A stretch of DNA of 64,000 bases from Oceanobacillus sp. CFH 90083 (GTDB taxonomy: Bacteria > Bacillota > Bacilli > Bacillales > Amphibacillaceae). Location: the NCBI RefSeq assembly GCF_009389585.1, contig NZ_VIYG01000011.1, positions 1 to 64,000 on the forward strand. The letters run 5' to 3'. The number at the start of each line of letters is the position of its first letter. Position 1 is the stretch's first letter. Under the pieces are notes generated by a model. It was not told the origin of the DNA. It ran no database searches and saw only the letters and a list, made by a program, of their open reading frames with translations. Below are positions 52,203 through 61,803 of the stretch, piece by piece. Position numbers and translations under genes: made by a program.

Positions 52203-53609
52203 ATGAGTTTTATGATTGCTTTCGGCATCGCGAGCATCCTGCTTTGTGTTGGGATGATTATCAGATCAAAAATATCTTTTATTAGAAATATGCTGGTACC
52301 TGCCAGTGTCATAGCCGGTATTCTAGGCTTAGTTTTAATGAATACAAACCTTATTCAGGCAACCAATGCAGAAATGTTCATGATCATTGTCACACAGTTA
52401 TTTACGATTACATTCATTTCCATTGGTTTAACAAGCAATAACAAAAATAATAAAGAAGATGCGGTTGGTAAACAAATTGTCAAGGGAGCTGTCGGTCTTG
52501 GTATGCTTTGGAATCTATTATATGCACTGACACCTGTTGCCGGTATTGTTGTCGCTCTCTTAATCGGCAGTTATTTCGGGATGGACGCACTATATGGATT
52601 GCTTATCCCATTTGCATTTGCTCAAGGTCCCGGGCAGGCAGCTACATTCGGCGCTATTTTCGAACAGCAGTATGGCATAGAAAATGCGGCTATGGTCGGC
52701 CTAACCTTTGCAGCAATCGGTTTTATTGCCTGCTTCTTAGTTGGCGTACCGATTGCGAAATATGGCTTAAAACGCGGATTAGCCAAGAAATATGGAGAAT
52801 CAGAGATTAAAAATTATATAAAACGCGGCTATTATACAAAGGATGACAAAAGAGAGTCTATCGGACAGGAAACAGTCTTCAGCGGTAATATGGATACGAT
52901 GACCTTTCACTTTACAATGATTGGAATCTGTTATGTGCTGGCTTTAGGAATGGCGTATCTCGTTTCACTGATCCCGGGTGCAGGTCCAACCCTCGGCGGA
53001 ATGCTGTTTATTTATGGAATGCTGGCCGGTTATCTGGTAAAAATGATATTGAAAAAGCTCCGGCTCGACCATTTACTGGATAATACCTTTCAAACAAAAA
53101 TTACCGGCTGGTCCACAGATTATCTGGTGGTATGCTCCTTTATGGCTGTTCAATTCAGTATCATCGGCCAGTGGATTGTCCCGATTATTATCGAATCCAT
53201 TGTTATAACGATCTTAACAGTCGCCGTAGTCTTATATTTTGGAAAACGGCTGGGCGGTGATAATGACTTTTCCCGGACACTTGGCTTACTGGGAACTTCG
53301 CTGGGAACTGTGCCGAGCGGGATTGCGCTGGTAAGGATTATTGAGCCTTCCCTGCGCTCCACCACCGCCATTGAATTAGGCATGATGAATATCCCGATGA
53401 TGTTCTCTTATGTGACAGTTACAACCATTATGATGATTATGGCAGGAACGTTATCTGTCACAGCAGGAATTCTATGGTTACTAGCACCCATTCCCCTCTA
53501 TTTAATTTTATTAAAAGTATTCAAAGTATGGGGCAGAAAAACATATGACTTTAAGGAAAATATTGAAACAAGTGAAAGGAAAGAGAAATCCTATGCAAAA
53601 GTGTTATGA
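52203..53609 (+). CDS. GltS-like sodium/glutamate symporter family transporter
   Basis: 468 residues, about ten to twelve membrane helices in two inverted halves. The GltS-type segment PFAFAQGPGQAATFGAIFE (about 138-156) and LLGTSLGTVPSGIALVRIIEP (about 360-380) are the paired re-entrant loops that bind sodium and substrate. Classical GltS carries glutamate; here the neighbour is an amidohydrolase, so the true cargo may be an N-acyl or N-formyl amino acid. AAGGAGG precedes the ATG. The amidohydrolase starts 20 bases downstream. Confidence 0.78.
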   Translation: MSFMIAFGIASILLCVGMIIRSKISFIRNMLVPASVIAGILGLVLMNTNLIQATNAEMFMIIVTQLFTITFISIGLTSNNKNNKEDAVGKQIVKGAVGLGMLWNLLYALTPVAGIVVALLIGSYFGMDALYGLLIPFAFAQGPGQAATFGAIFEQQYGIENAAMVGLTFAAIGFIACFLVGVPIAKYGLKRGLAKKYGESEIKNYIKRGYYTKDDKRESIGQETVFSGNMDTMTFHFTMIGICYVLALGMAYLVSLIPGAGPTLGGMLFIYGMLAGYLVKMILKKLRLDHLLDNTFQTKITGWSTDYLVVCSFMAVQFSIIGQWIVPIIIESIVITILTVAVVLYFGKRLGGDNDFSRTLGLLGTSLGTVPSGIALVRIIEPSLRSTTAIELGMMNIPMMFSYVTVTTIMMIMAGTLSVTAGILWLLAPIPLYLILLKVFKVWGRKTYDFKENIETSERKEKSYAKVL

Positions 53610-53629
53610 AAAATAAGGAGTGAAATGTA

Positions 53630-55249
53630 ATGCAAAAACTATATTATGGCGGCGATATCCTTACAATGACAGGAGAGGATGACTACGCCGAGGCTGTTTT
53701 AACAGAGGATGGTCTTATTAAGAAGCAAGGAAGTCTGGAAGAAGTGAAACAGGCAGCTGATCATCATGCAGAAAAAATTGATCTCCAGGGTAAAACTTTG
53801 GTGCCAGCTTTTATTGACCCGCATGGACATATTTCAATGGTCGGTCAATTTTCATTGATGGCCGATTTAAGTGAATGCAGCAATTTTAGCGATATTATCC
53901 AGACATTGAAAGATTATATTCAGGAAAAACGGTTGAATAAAGGTGATATTGTAGTCGGGTTCGGGTACGATAATAATTTTCTTGAGGAAAACAGTCATCC
54001 AGCCAAAGATATTCTGAATCAAGTCTCCACGGAGCATCCAATCTTCATTTTACATGCGTCCGGCCACTTGGGCTGCACGAATGATTTGGGATTGCAGGCA
54101 GCGGGTATAGACAAGCATACACCAGATCCGGAAGGCGGAACAATCGGTCGGATGGAAGGAAGCAGAGAGCCAAATGGCTATTTAGAAGAAAACGCCATGA
54201 TGGGGCTGCAAAAAACGCTTTTCAAAGGTGTGAAGCGGGATGATGTCAAGCTGGCTGAGTTTGCTCAGGATATTTATATCAAAAATGGCATTACAACTGT
54301 CCAGGACGGCGCATCATCCAAAGAAATTATTGACTTATTCAAAGCCTTGGCACAGCAGCAAAAGCTGAAAATAGATGTGGTCGCCTACCCTGTTTTTGAT
54401 GCGGAACCAAAAAAGCTGATGGAAGAAAATCAGTCATATGCAAAAAAATATGCTGACCATTTTAAAATCGGCGGCTATAAAATGTTTCTAGACGGGTCTC
54501 CTCAAGGAAAAACCGCCTGGCTGACAGAACCATATGAAGGAGAAGAAAGCTATCGGGGATATCCATGGTATCAGGATGAGCAGGTGAAGCAATTTACAGA
54601 TGCCGCAATTAATGACAATGTGCAGCTGCTGACACATTGTAACGGTGATGCTGCCTCCGATCAGCTTTTGCGTAACTATCAGGCTTCTTTAGAAGAATCA
54701 AAGAATCCAAATAAACATCATTTAAGACCTGTTATGATTCACTGCCAGACTGTACGAAATGACCAGCTCGATAAAATGGCTGAATTATCTATGATTCCTT
54801 CTATCTTTATAGCGCATACATATTACTGGGGCGATGTGCATCTAAAAAATCTCGGTGAAGAACGGGGCCGGCGTATCAGCCCGGCCAGATCAGCATATGA
54901 CCGCGGACTATGTGTGAACTTCCACCAGGACCCGCCAATCGTGAAACCGGATATGCTGCATACAATCTGGTGTGCAGCGAATAGACAAACGAGAAATGGC
55001 ATCCGTATTGGGCCGGAAGAATGTGTCAGTGTTTATGAAGCGTTGAAAGCTGTAACTATCAATGCTGCATATCAATACTTTGAAGAGGATCATAAAGGGA
55101 GTCTGGAGGAAGGCAAAGCAGCTGATTTAGTAATATTAGATAGGAATCCGTTGAAAGTGGATAAGATGGATATTCGAGATATACAGGTTTTGGAGACGAT
55201 TAAGGATGGGGAAACCATTTACCATGTAGAACCAAGTGCAATCCAATAA
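53630..55249 (+). CDS. Amidohydrolase family 3 protein, YtcJ/NfdA-like
   Basis: 539 residues. The metal-dependent hydrolase barrel has the H-x-H motif in FIDPHGHISM (H65, H67), HASGHLGCTNDLGL (about 141-154), and later LLTHCNGDAASDQLL with metal His (about 330-345) and H-C-Q-T. This YtcJ-like group includes N-substituted formamide deformylase. It probably frees an amino acid from an N-acylated substrate brought in by the GltS-like carrier. No signal peptide, so it acts in the cytoplasm. A terminator follows. Confidence 0.82.
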   Translation: MQKLYYGGDILTMTGEDDYAEAVLTEDGLIKKQGSLEEVKQAADHHAEKIDLQGKTLVPAFIDPHGHISMVGQFSLMADLSECSNFSDIIQTLKDYIQEKRLNKGDIVVGFGYDNNFLEENSHPAKDILNQVSTEHPIFILHASGHLGCTNDLGLQAAGIDKHTPDPEGGTIGRMEGSREPNGYLEENAMMGLQKTLFKGVKRDDVKLAEFAQDIYIKNGITTVQDGASSKEIIDLFKALAQQQKLKIDVVAYPVFDAEPKKLMEENQSYAKKYADHFKIGGYKMFLDGSPQGKTAWLTEPYEGEESYRGYPWYQDEQVKQFTDAAINDNVQLLTHCNGDAASDQLLRNYQASLEESKNPNKHHLRPVMIHCQTVRNDQLDKMAELSMIPSIFIAHTYYWGDVHLKNLGEERGRRISPARSAYDRGLCVNFHQDPPIVKPDMLHTIWCAANRQTRNGIRIGPEECVSVYEALKAVTINAAYQYFEEDHKGSLEEGKAADLVILDRNPLKVDKMDIRDIQVLETIKDGETIYHVEPSAIQ

Positions 55250-55357
55250 CCAAAGAAGCTTAACTTATGTGAAAAAAGAGAGGTACTTACAAATACACTG
55301 AAGCCACTTTCTTATCGCCCTATTTCTTTTTCAAGACAAATAAAGTGCCCGTTCAAG

Positions 55358-55400
55358 CATGAAAGCCAGCTACTTTAAAATAGCTGGCTTTCATGTTATA
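55358..55400 (+). terminator. Terminator between amidohydrolase and HAD genes
   Basis: CATGAAAGCCAGCTA (55358-55372) and TAGCTGGCTTTCATG (55381-55395) form a perfect 15-bp stem followed by TTATATATACTTTT. It serves the rightward operon; the leftward HAD gene ends nearby. Confidence 0.85.
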
Positions 55401-55447
55401 TATACTTTTAAATGTGTTTTAATTTGATTCATAAAAATCATTAAAGC

Positions 55448-56017
55448 TTACTGCTTATCCTTATTTGAGCTTAACTCTACTCCTGCAATCAGTTCAATCG
55501 CTTTCGGCACCGCCGCTATATCCCATACCGGTAACATCCATGGAGGAGTTATAACCTTTTCATCAAAATCCTTTCTAACAGATACTTCCGGGTTTTGAAG
55601 CCAAATCGCATGCATTCCAACTCTATTTGCTCCAATAATATCCGTATCCCAGGTATTACCTATCATAACAGCTTCTTCGGCTTTAATATCTAATTTATCG
55701 AGTACATACTGATATACGATACTATCCGGTTTTTCTGGAATAGACGGGTCCAGCTCTGACTTCGTGGCATAAACATATTCAAATTTGTCCAGAACCCCTA
55801 ACCTTTTTAACAGCTCCCGGACGACATCGGTGTCACTTGTCGCTGTATTGCTGAGGATCGCATGCTTTAAACCCATGTTATTTATTGTTTCCAGTACTTC
55901 CAATACATGCTCTCTCAGCTCTATTTCCGGATATTCTGTAAGGGGCTTTGCGTCTACCCTTCCATTGGGCGGGGTTGTTAAGGTTTCTCCTAAATCCCAT
56001 ATGACGTGAGATATCAT
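55448..56017 (-). CDS. HAD-superfamily hydrolase
   Basis: 189 residues. Motif I is WDLGETLT: the nucleophile Asp is present but the second Asp of DxDxT is Gly, as in many HAD members of the D-L-G type. Motif II is LSNTATSD near 76-83, motif III Lys near 116 (EKPDSIVY), and motif IV GNTWDTDIIGANRVGMHAIWL near 140-160. The cap is small. It is probably a phosphatase of a small metabolite, or a non-phosphatase HAD. It is a single gene with GGAG upstream. Confidence 0.82.
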   Translation of the reverse strand: MISHVIWDLGETLTTPPNGRVDAKPLTEYPEIELREHVLEVLETINNMGLKHAILSNTATSDTDVVRELLKRLGVLDKFEYVYATKSELDPSIPEKPDSIVYQYVLDKLDIKAEEAVMIGNTWDTDIIGANRVGMHAIWLQNPEVSVRKDFDEKVITPPWMLPVWDIAAVPKAIELIAGVELSSNKDKQ

Positions 56018-56314
56018 GATTTTCGTTCTCCTTTCATGTTATATGTTACATCCTGAAGCTTCTGTGGATTGAATCCTCCACGTTTTCTGATGCTGGCAAT
56101 GAACGATTCCAAAACAAATTTCTAAGTTTCTTAAATACTATCAGAATAAACTTAAATTTTTAAGACTTCCAGTCACTTCCTGCTATCAATCAGATCACAC
56201 ATATCTAATATAACTAAATCACAGTATAGATACTCCCAGATAAATCTGATAATATATTTCTATAATATACATCTTCTCCATCAAAACCAAATAAAAACAA
56301 AGGAGAAAACCGCC

Positions 56315-56515
56315 ATGACCAACATGATCGCTTACCTCTTCGGCAGATTGCTTGGAGCATTTTTACTTTCTTTAATACTCACAGGAATTTGGAGCCTTAT
56401 CTACCGCGCCATAAAAAAGAAACCCATATCCAAATTTTGGTTAAAGGTCTTTATCATTGCTGTCATTTTTACTATTATTTCGATGGTAGGGGCAATGAAT
56501 CAACAGAACATGTAA
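56315..56515 (+). CDS. Small two-helix membrane protein
   Basis: 66 residues, two membrane helices (about 4-26 and 42-60) joined by a basic loop YRAIKKKPISKFW. AAAGGAG stands before the ATG at good distance, which supports it as a real gene. Not recognised; its function is unknown. Confidence 0.6.
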   Translation: MTNMIAYLFGRLLGAFLLSLILTGIWSLIYRAIKKKPISKFWLKVFIIAVIFTIISMVGAMNQQNM

Positions 56516-56581
56516 GAAAATATCGGCACGCTGATTTTTCTTTTATTTGTGTATAGGCTTGTGACAAAAAATATAAACTGG

Positions 56582-56625
56582 ACCCTATAAAACAGATAAA
56601 AACATGCTTATCTGTTTTATAGGGT
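56582..56625. terminator. 18-bp perfect hairpin, bidirectional terminator candidate
   Basis: ACCCTATAAAACAGATAA (56582-56599) and its exact complement (56608-56625) surround an 8-base loop. It lies between the convergent small membrane gene and the permease gene. Confidence 0.7.
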
Positions 56626-56657
56626 ACGTCCACTTTAAAAGCTCAAGTTTTTTTCTT

Positions 56658-58160
56658 TTAATTATTTTCATCCCTCTCAATCTCAATTTCTTCCTTCCCA
56701 AGAATATAATAATTTAATTCTTTCTCAGGAATTTTATTGAAATCTTTACGTTTGATAATATAAAAAATAATCCCTAAAACAATCCACGCAATCAAAGCAA
56801 TTCTGGACTCTACGCCTAAAAATGCCGGCGAACCCGGGATAAGCAGCAGGCTAAGGAAGATAACGCTGGCAATCATCCCCAGTATCGCAATAACTTTCTT
56901 TCCGGGAGCTTCAATATGTTTTTTTTCATTAAAGGTATGGTCTTTTTTCATTTTAAATAAGGTAAAGGCTGCATAACAGGTATAAAAATAAGCAATGGTC
57001 ACACCAATGGAGGACATATCTACAACCCACATCAGGGCTTCTCTCCCGAACCATGGTGACAGCATCGCAACGATTACTGCAAATATAATCCCCAAGTAAG
57101 GCGTATTATATTTTGGATGCAGTCTGGAAAAGCCTTTTGGAATAATTTTAGCCCGGGACATGGCAAATAATAGCCTGCTGGATGAAATAATAAATCCATT
57201 CAGCCCGGTGAAAATCCCCATGGTCAATGCCACTGCAAGAATAGCCAATCCTAAAGGTCCAAGCAGATTTTCAATGATATAACCTGTACCCCAGATGTGA
57301 TTTTCCTCAACGACGCCTTCCCATGGACGAACCATTGCAGTGACAATAATCATTAAGCTGTATAATGCTGCTGCTACTAAAATGGCAAAGACAATTAATT
57401 TAAATGCTTTGCTGGAGGGAAAGTCAAATTCCTCCGCAGCTTGTGGCACATTATCAAAACCGACATAGGCCCACGGCGCAATAGCAACGATGGAAATAAC
57501 CGCAGCAATTGCTGTTGTTTCCGCCGGGAACATCGGTGTGATATTGGAGAATCCCGCGCCTGGCTGGATTCCAACTAATAGTAGAAGTATAAATATAGCT
57601 GCAATCATGATTATACAGAAAATAAATTGCATGCCTCCTGATAAGGTTGTTCCGCGGATATTAAAGAATCCAAATGCAATCAGCACAACGGCTGCTACAA
57701 ATACTTCGGCCAGATAGACATCCCAGCCTGCAATTTGATACAGCGGGATGTTCTCAATTATCCTTGGAAAGATAAACTTAATCATCAGGGCGAATGCGGA
57801 GGCATTTAATGCGACAATACAGATATATCCCAGGGTCAAAAACCAACCGGAGATAAAAGCATGTGTCCTGCCCAGGCTGACGTACGCATAAGCAAATTCG
57901 CCGCCGGAAACGGGAAAACTTTGAATTAAGGAGCCGTAACTGACCGCAATAAGAATCATTAACAGAGCACCGATAAAGAACCCAAGAATAACCCCCAGCG
58001 GGCCTGCTGCAGACATCCAGTTGATCGGCTGGACAAAAGCTCCCCATCCAATTGCCGATCCTAAAGCAATTGCCCAGATCCAATGGGGTTTAAATGTTTT
58101 TTGGAGTGTATTCCGTTCTTCCAAGGTAATGTTCGAGTTATCTTTTAAATTACTTTCCAT
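56658..58160 (-). CDS. APC family amino acid/amine permease
   Basis: 500 residues, 12 or more membrane helices. APC features are the LGSAIGWGAFVQPINWMSAAGP segment of helix 1 (about 33-54, a variant of the G-x-x-I-G-x-G motif), PVSGGEFAYAYVSLGR (about 83-98), and the helix 6 W-A-Y-V-G-F-D-N-V-P-Q-A-A-E-E-F near 231-246. It should import an amino acid, amine or ketoamine by proton exchange. It lies behind a class III aminotransferase gene on the same strand, so amine or omega-amino acid use is likely. The substrate is not readable. Confidence 0.85.
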   Translation of the reverse strand: MESNLKDNSNITLEERNTLQKTFKPHWIWAIALGSAIGWGAFVQPINWMSAAGPLGVILGFFIGALLMILIAVSYGSLIQSFPVSGGEFAYAYVSLGRTHAFISGWFLTLGYICIVALNASAFALMIKFIFPRIIENIPLYQIAGWDVYLAEVFVAAVVLIAFGFFNIRGTTLSGGMQFIFCIIMIAAIFILLLLVGIQPGAGFSNITPMFPAETTAIAAVISIVAIAPWAYVGFDNVPQAAEEFDFPSSKAFKLIVFAILVAAALYSLMIIVTAMVRPWEGVVEENHIWGTGYIIENLLGPLGLAILAVALTMGIFTGLNGFIISSSRLLFAMSRAKIIPKGFSRLHPKYNTPYLGIIFAVIVAMLSPWFGREALMWVVDMSSIGVTIAYFYTCYAAFTLFKMKKDHTFNEKKHIEAPGKKVIAILGMIASVIFLSLLLIPGSPAFLGVESRIALIAWIVLGIIFYIIKRKDFNKIPEKELNYYILGKEEIEIERDENN

Positions 58161-58257
58161 GCTTTTCCCCCTAATATATCAGGATTTTTTTTAAAATTTA
58201 AAGGGATACTTGTTACATATTGAAGGGAACTTATTTACAGGAATATTTATTATTGAA

Positions 58258-58298
58258 TGTGCAATAAACCACCTGTCTACCCAGGGATTTACTGCACA
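58258..58298. terminator. Hairpin between aminotransferase and permease genes
   Basis: TGTGCA-ATAAA (58258 on) pairs with TTTA-CTGCACA (to 58298), with inner CCTG/CAGG and a few mismatches. It lies in the 290-base gap and may attenuate permease expression. Confidence 0.5.
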
Positions 58299-58452
58299 AA
58301 ATATTTATTTCTAAGCCTTACTTACCTCCCTTAACTTCGTGATCTAAATAATCGCCCACTCGGAGTCATTTTCATCTTTTTTGTTCATGTCTTATTTACT
58401 TCTGTTTGCTGCTTGACCATGTACTTAATATGAGACCAAATTTTCGAGACTT

Positions 58453-59808
58453 TTAAAGATTACGTATTACTGAGCACAATGTATCTACAAGAAAATCTAA
58501 ATCTTCTTCCGTACTTGTTAATGGAGGTGCAACAATAATTACATTATTGTAACCCGGCACGGTATCCCCATTTCGTCCAACAATTAATCCCTTTTTCTTA
58601 CATGCTCCGATAATTTCATTCATCGAGATATCATTCAGTGGTACTTTGCTTTCCTTATCCGTTACCATTTCCAGTCCTAATAAAAATCCGATTTGACGCA
58701 CTTCACCAACATTCTCACATTCGATTAATTGATGAAGCTTTCCTAATTTTAATTCGCCCAATTTGCTTACACGTTCCATAATATTTTCTCTCTCAATAAT
58801 CTCTATATTTTTCAATGCTACAGCACAGGATGCCGGATGCCCTCCATAGGTGGATATATGGCGGAGATGATTATCTTTTCCTTTTTCTTTAAAGACACTG
58901 TAAATATTCGATTTAACAGCTGTCGCTCCTAACGGAAGATACCCGCTGGTCAACCCTTTAGCCATTGTCACAATATCAGGCTGCACACCTTCCGCATGCA
59001 GAAAACCGAACATTTTTCCAGTTCTTCCGTATCCAGACACAACTTCATCCATAATTAACAATACATTGTACTTTTTACAAATTTCTGCGATACGCTGAAT
59101 ATATTTTATCGATGGAATAATCACACCGCCACCGGAAATAAAAGGCTCCATAATAAATGCCGCTACTGTTTCTCCACCCTCCCAATTAATCATTTCTTCA
59201 ACTAACTGTGCTGCCTTCAGATCTGATGCTTCCGGATCTCCACCAAAAAGAGAACGGTAGCTGTATGGGGGATATACATGCAAAAAGCCTGGAACACCCG
59301 GATCATATTTTACCCGCCGATTTGCCTGTGCAGTTGCACTTAACGCACCTAGAGTCGAGCCATGATACCCGCGATAACGAGAAATAACTTTATATTTTCC
59401 AGGGTTTCCTGTTTGATTATGGTATTGCCTGGCAATTTTGAATGCGGTTTCATTTGCTTCCGAGCCACTGTTAGAAAAGAAAGTCTGATAGTCACCTCCC
59501 AATAAGTCGCTTATCTTTCCTGCAAGCTTCATAGCAGGCGGATGGTTCATCGTCAGGGGAGAATAGGTGAGATTTTTCATTTGTTCAGCCGCTGCATCAA
59601 TGATTTCTTGCCTTCCATGTCCAAGATTCAAACACCATAAACCAGATACACCATCCAAATATCGATTACCGGCACTGTCCGTAAACCATGAGCCTTCCCC
59701 AGAGACTGCTACAATTTGCTGTTCATCCGGGTTAAACCGATGCATAGCGTTCCATAATTGAGAGACATCTTTTCCTGCAGCATAAATCCCTTTCGTTTTA
59801 CTCCTCAT
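58453..59808 (-). CDS. Class III PLP aminotransferase, omega-amino acid:pyruvate type
   Basis: 451 residues. PLP-binding features are SNSGSEANETAFKIAR (about 112-127), YRGYHGSTLGALSATAQANRR (about 145-165), MDEVVSGYGRTGKMFG with Asp254, and the Schiff-base Lys284 in TMAKGLTSGYLPLGA. STYGGHPASCAVALK near 320 is typical of taurine- or beta-alanine:pyruvate enzymes. It moves the terminal amino group of an omega-amino acid or amine to a keto acid. The permease downstream probably imports the substrate. GGAGG precedes the ATG. Confidence 0.85.
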   Translation of the reverse strand: MRSKTKGIYAAGKDVSQLWNAMHRFNPDEQQIVAVSGEGSWFTDSAGNRYLDGVSGLWCLNLGHGRQEIIDAAAEQMKNLTYSPLTMNHPPAMKLAGKISDLLGGDYQTFFSNSGSEANETAFKIARQYHNQTGNPGKYKVISRYRGYHGSTLGALSATAQANRRVKYDPGVPGFLHVYPPYSYRSLFGGDPEASDLKAAQLVEEMINWEGGETVAAFIMEPFISGGGVIIPSIKYIQRIAEICKKYNVLLIMDEVVSGYGRTGKMFGFLHAEGVQPDIVTMAKGLTSGYLPLGATAVKSNIYSVFKEKGKDNHLRHISTYGGHPASCAVALKNIEIIERENIMERVSKLGELKLGKLHQLIECENVGEVRQIGFLLGLEMVTDKESKVPLNDISMNEIIGACKKKGLIVGRNGDTVPGYNNVIIVAPPLTSTEEDLDFLVDTLCSVIRNL

Positions 59809-60242
59809 TTATAAACCTCCATTCGTTATTTAAATGCATGCTTAGAAAACTTGATTGTCACCAGCGTTTTAGGTAACAGCCAAGTTGCTTTATACAAATA
59901 AGCAAGTTTTATAACCTTTCTTATTTGTCAAACTAAATTCCCCTCTCATTTGCTCTTTATTTCTTCTGGTATACTGGTCAGTGCTTGAATCACTCCTCCT
60001 TATAAGTTGATTAGAGCCAATTTGACCAGAATACATTAGGATATCCGTACCAATTTAGTTTGCAAGGGTTGCCTTTATTATAAAATTAATTATCAGAATA
60101 TCAATATATTTTCATAAATTTCAGTTATTGAAATCCTCAATGAAATATATAAAAAATAATTATAGTACACATGTTTCAAAAGTTAATGACAAGAAGTAAG
60201 AAGCTACGTCATTTTAATGAATATATATTTGACTATGCAGAA
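59809..60242. other. Upstream region of the aminotransferase operon
   Basis: On the minus strand TTGACA near 59935 and TATAAA boxes lie in the leader. CTGGTATACTGGTCAG (about 59965-59985) and a TTGACCAG further upstream look like regulator half-sites of the GntR type. GGAGG followed by a GTG gives a 15-codon frame there, which may be a leader peptide but is unproven. Confidence 0.35.
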
Positions 60243-60245
60243 ACA

Positions 60246-60300
60246 AAAAACACCTCTCCTGTATTTTTTAGTAATTTCATTCTACGAGCAAGGTGTCTTT
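60246..60300 (-). terminator. Terminator behind the excalibur remnant
   Basis: AACACCT (60249-60255) and AGGTGT (60291-60296) form a short stem with a long loop; on the minus strand TTTTTTG follows. Confidence 0.45.
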
Positions 60301-60355
60301 TCAGTTATTCTTTTATAGTTTATTTTGATTGATCAGTACTTGAATAATAACCAGA

Positions 60356-60478
60356 TTATTCAAATCCAATCCCGTTTCCATCACGGCCTGAATGAGAAGC
60401 ATATCCCAGATCACCTTCACAACCAGGTGCTGCTCTTGCTTCTCAGGCTTCTGTACAGTTCTTATAATATATATTTGA
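60356..60478 (-). pseudogene. Decayed excalibur-domain gene fragment
   Basis: The minus strand reads YKNCTEA, a stop, then EARAAPGCEGDLGYASHSG and RDGNGIGFE before a final stop. This aligns with the excalibur domain of the protein at 50137 (YKNCTEARAAGAAP...GYAAH...RDGDGVGCE). The internal stop and the loss of the last Cys show decay. No coiled coil or membrane part could be found upstream. Confidence 0.75.
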
Positions 60479-60708
60479 AAAGGGTTCCTACACTATTGTA
60501 CGTATTCGATAACAGCGAATGCAAGCCTCCAGCAACAGTGGGAAAAGCGGCAGGAGAAAAAGATATAAGAAGACTAAATTTTTGGGTAGTGATGTGCAGG
60601 CGTCAAATGGTCTTTGTCTTAAAAAGATGAAGCCATTTGGTTTATTTATTTAACAGCAAGTGCTGATATAGATTCTCAATATTTCTTGATAATTGTAAGG
60701 TGAAAATC

Positions 60709-60720
60709 AAAATAGGACAT
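60709..60720. repeat. Direct repeat flanking the GntR gene, copy 1
   Basis: AAAATAGGACAT ends exactly at the GntR stop codon; the same 12-mer with partly matching flanks occurs at 61542-61553, upstream of the gene. Confidence 0.5.
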
Positions 60721-61446
60721 TTATTTATTAATACTTAAAGTAAATGTAACCCTATCCGCAATCATTAATGATTTTGAAAAATGTATATGCCTAGCATTTT
60801 GATCAGATGAAATTTTCTCAACATTAAATAATGTAGCGCCAATATCGCATTGCAAACGTTCCGCTTCTTCCATCGTAGCATAACCAACATTAACTGTTTT
60901 ATCAGAACTTATCACATCAATACCGTACTCTTCCTTCAAGGTTTGATAGGTTGAAGTAGTTGAACTTATTTTTTCTTCCAGACCGGGTAATAATTCAAGC
61001 GGATAATGGGATGTTTCCATTATCAAAGGTACATTATCTATATAAAGCAACCTACGTAATTCAAGGATCTGAGAGTCTTCTGAAACAGGAAAGCTGTTCT
61101 CATTTTCTCCTAAATCAATAATATTGATGGATAATATTTTCGTATTTGGTTCATTACCAGAACTGCTTGTTAATTCGGAAAAACTTCCTACTGAAATCAG
61201 TTCTCTTTTGTATTTTATTTCTTGAACAAATGTACCTTTCCCTTGCTTTCTGACTAATACTCCTTCTTCAACCAAGTCAGTTATTGCCCGCCGTGCCGTT
61301 ATACGGCTTACACCATATTCTTCACACAACTCTGTCTCTGTCGACAATTTTTGTCCTGGTTTATAGCTCCCCATGTTTATTTCTGATTTAAGATGTTCTT
61401 TTAATTGTAAGTATAATGGTTTTTCACTTGAAATATTCAGCTTCAT
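60721..61446 (-). CDS. GntR-family (UTRA) regulator, FrlR-like
   Basis: 241 residues from the ATG at 61446, which follows GGAGAGAAGG; the ATG at 61470 has a poorer site. Winged HTH (about 5-70, PLYLQLKEHLKSEINMGSYKPGQKLSTETELCEEYGVSRITARRAITDLVEEGVLVRKQGKGTF), then UTRA (about 85-240) with L-R-R-L-L-Y-I-D-N-V-P-L-I-M-E-T-S-H-Y-P. FrlR of B. subtilis is a UTRA-GntR repressor of fructosamine genes, and frlB/frlD-like genes lie upstream. Identity as FrlR is inferred from that context. Confidence 0.82.
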   Translation of the reverse strand: MKLNISSEKPLYLQLKEHLKSEINMGSYKPGQKLSTETELCEEYGVSRITARRAITDLVEEGVLVRKQGKGTFVQEIKYKRELISVGSFSELTSSSGNEPNTKILSINIIDLGENENSFPVSEDSQILELRRLLYIDNVPLIMETSHYPLELLPGLEEKISSTTSTYQTLKEEYGIDVISSDKTVNVGYATMEEAERLQCDIGATLFNVEKISSDQNARHIHFSKSLMIADRVTFTLSINK

Positions 61447-61541
61447 TACCTTCTCTCCTAACCTTTTCAATTGAATTTAAATTAAATTATATATTATTCA
61501 ACTTGCGCATATATTTATGTGAAACTCCTAAAGGTTAAATA

Positions 61542-61553
61542 AAAATAGGACAT
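61542..61553. repeat. Direct repeat flanking the GntR gene, copy 2
   Basis: Second copy of AAAATAGGACAT, preceded by TAAAGGTTAAATA, which resembles the TAAGGTGAAAATC before copy 1. Could be an operator or a trace of gene insertion. Confidence 0.5.
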
Positions 61554-61803
61554 ATTTTAGGAAAATTAGAAATAATTATAAACAACCAATGAAGGAGAGG
61601 TTTTAATATTTGATTTAGTTAGATAAAAACAAAAAGATTTTACTCACACGCAAAAATTTAATAATTTATATTATAACATATGCTAATATTATAATATATT
61701 ATTTACAGTACTTTTTTCCTTTATCTGCTACGGCTAATGTACTTTACGAATCATTCTTACCAGCATTGGCCCTTATAATATTACTCTTGATTATGCCCGA
61801 ATA
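61554..61803. other. Gene-free A+T-rich region upstream of the GntR gene
   Basis: A very A+T-rich stretch near 61660-61710 contains TTATAACATATG and ATTATAATATATT, resembling the AACATTATAA motif seen before frlB. No reading frame is supported. Confidence 0.35.

Noticed and set aside
60325-60630. 101-codon plus-strand frame
   Set aside because: It is the opposite strand of the excalibur remnant; no binding site.
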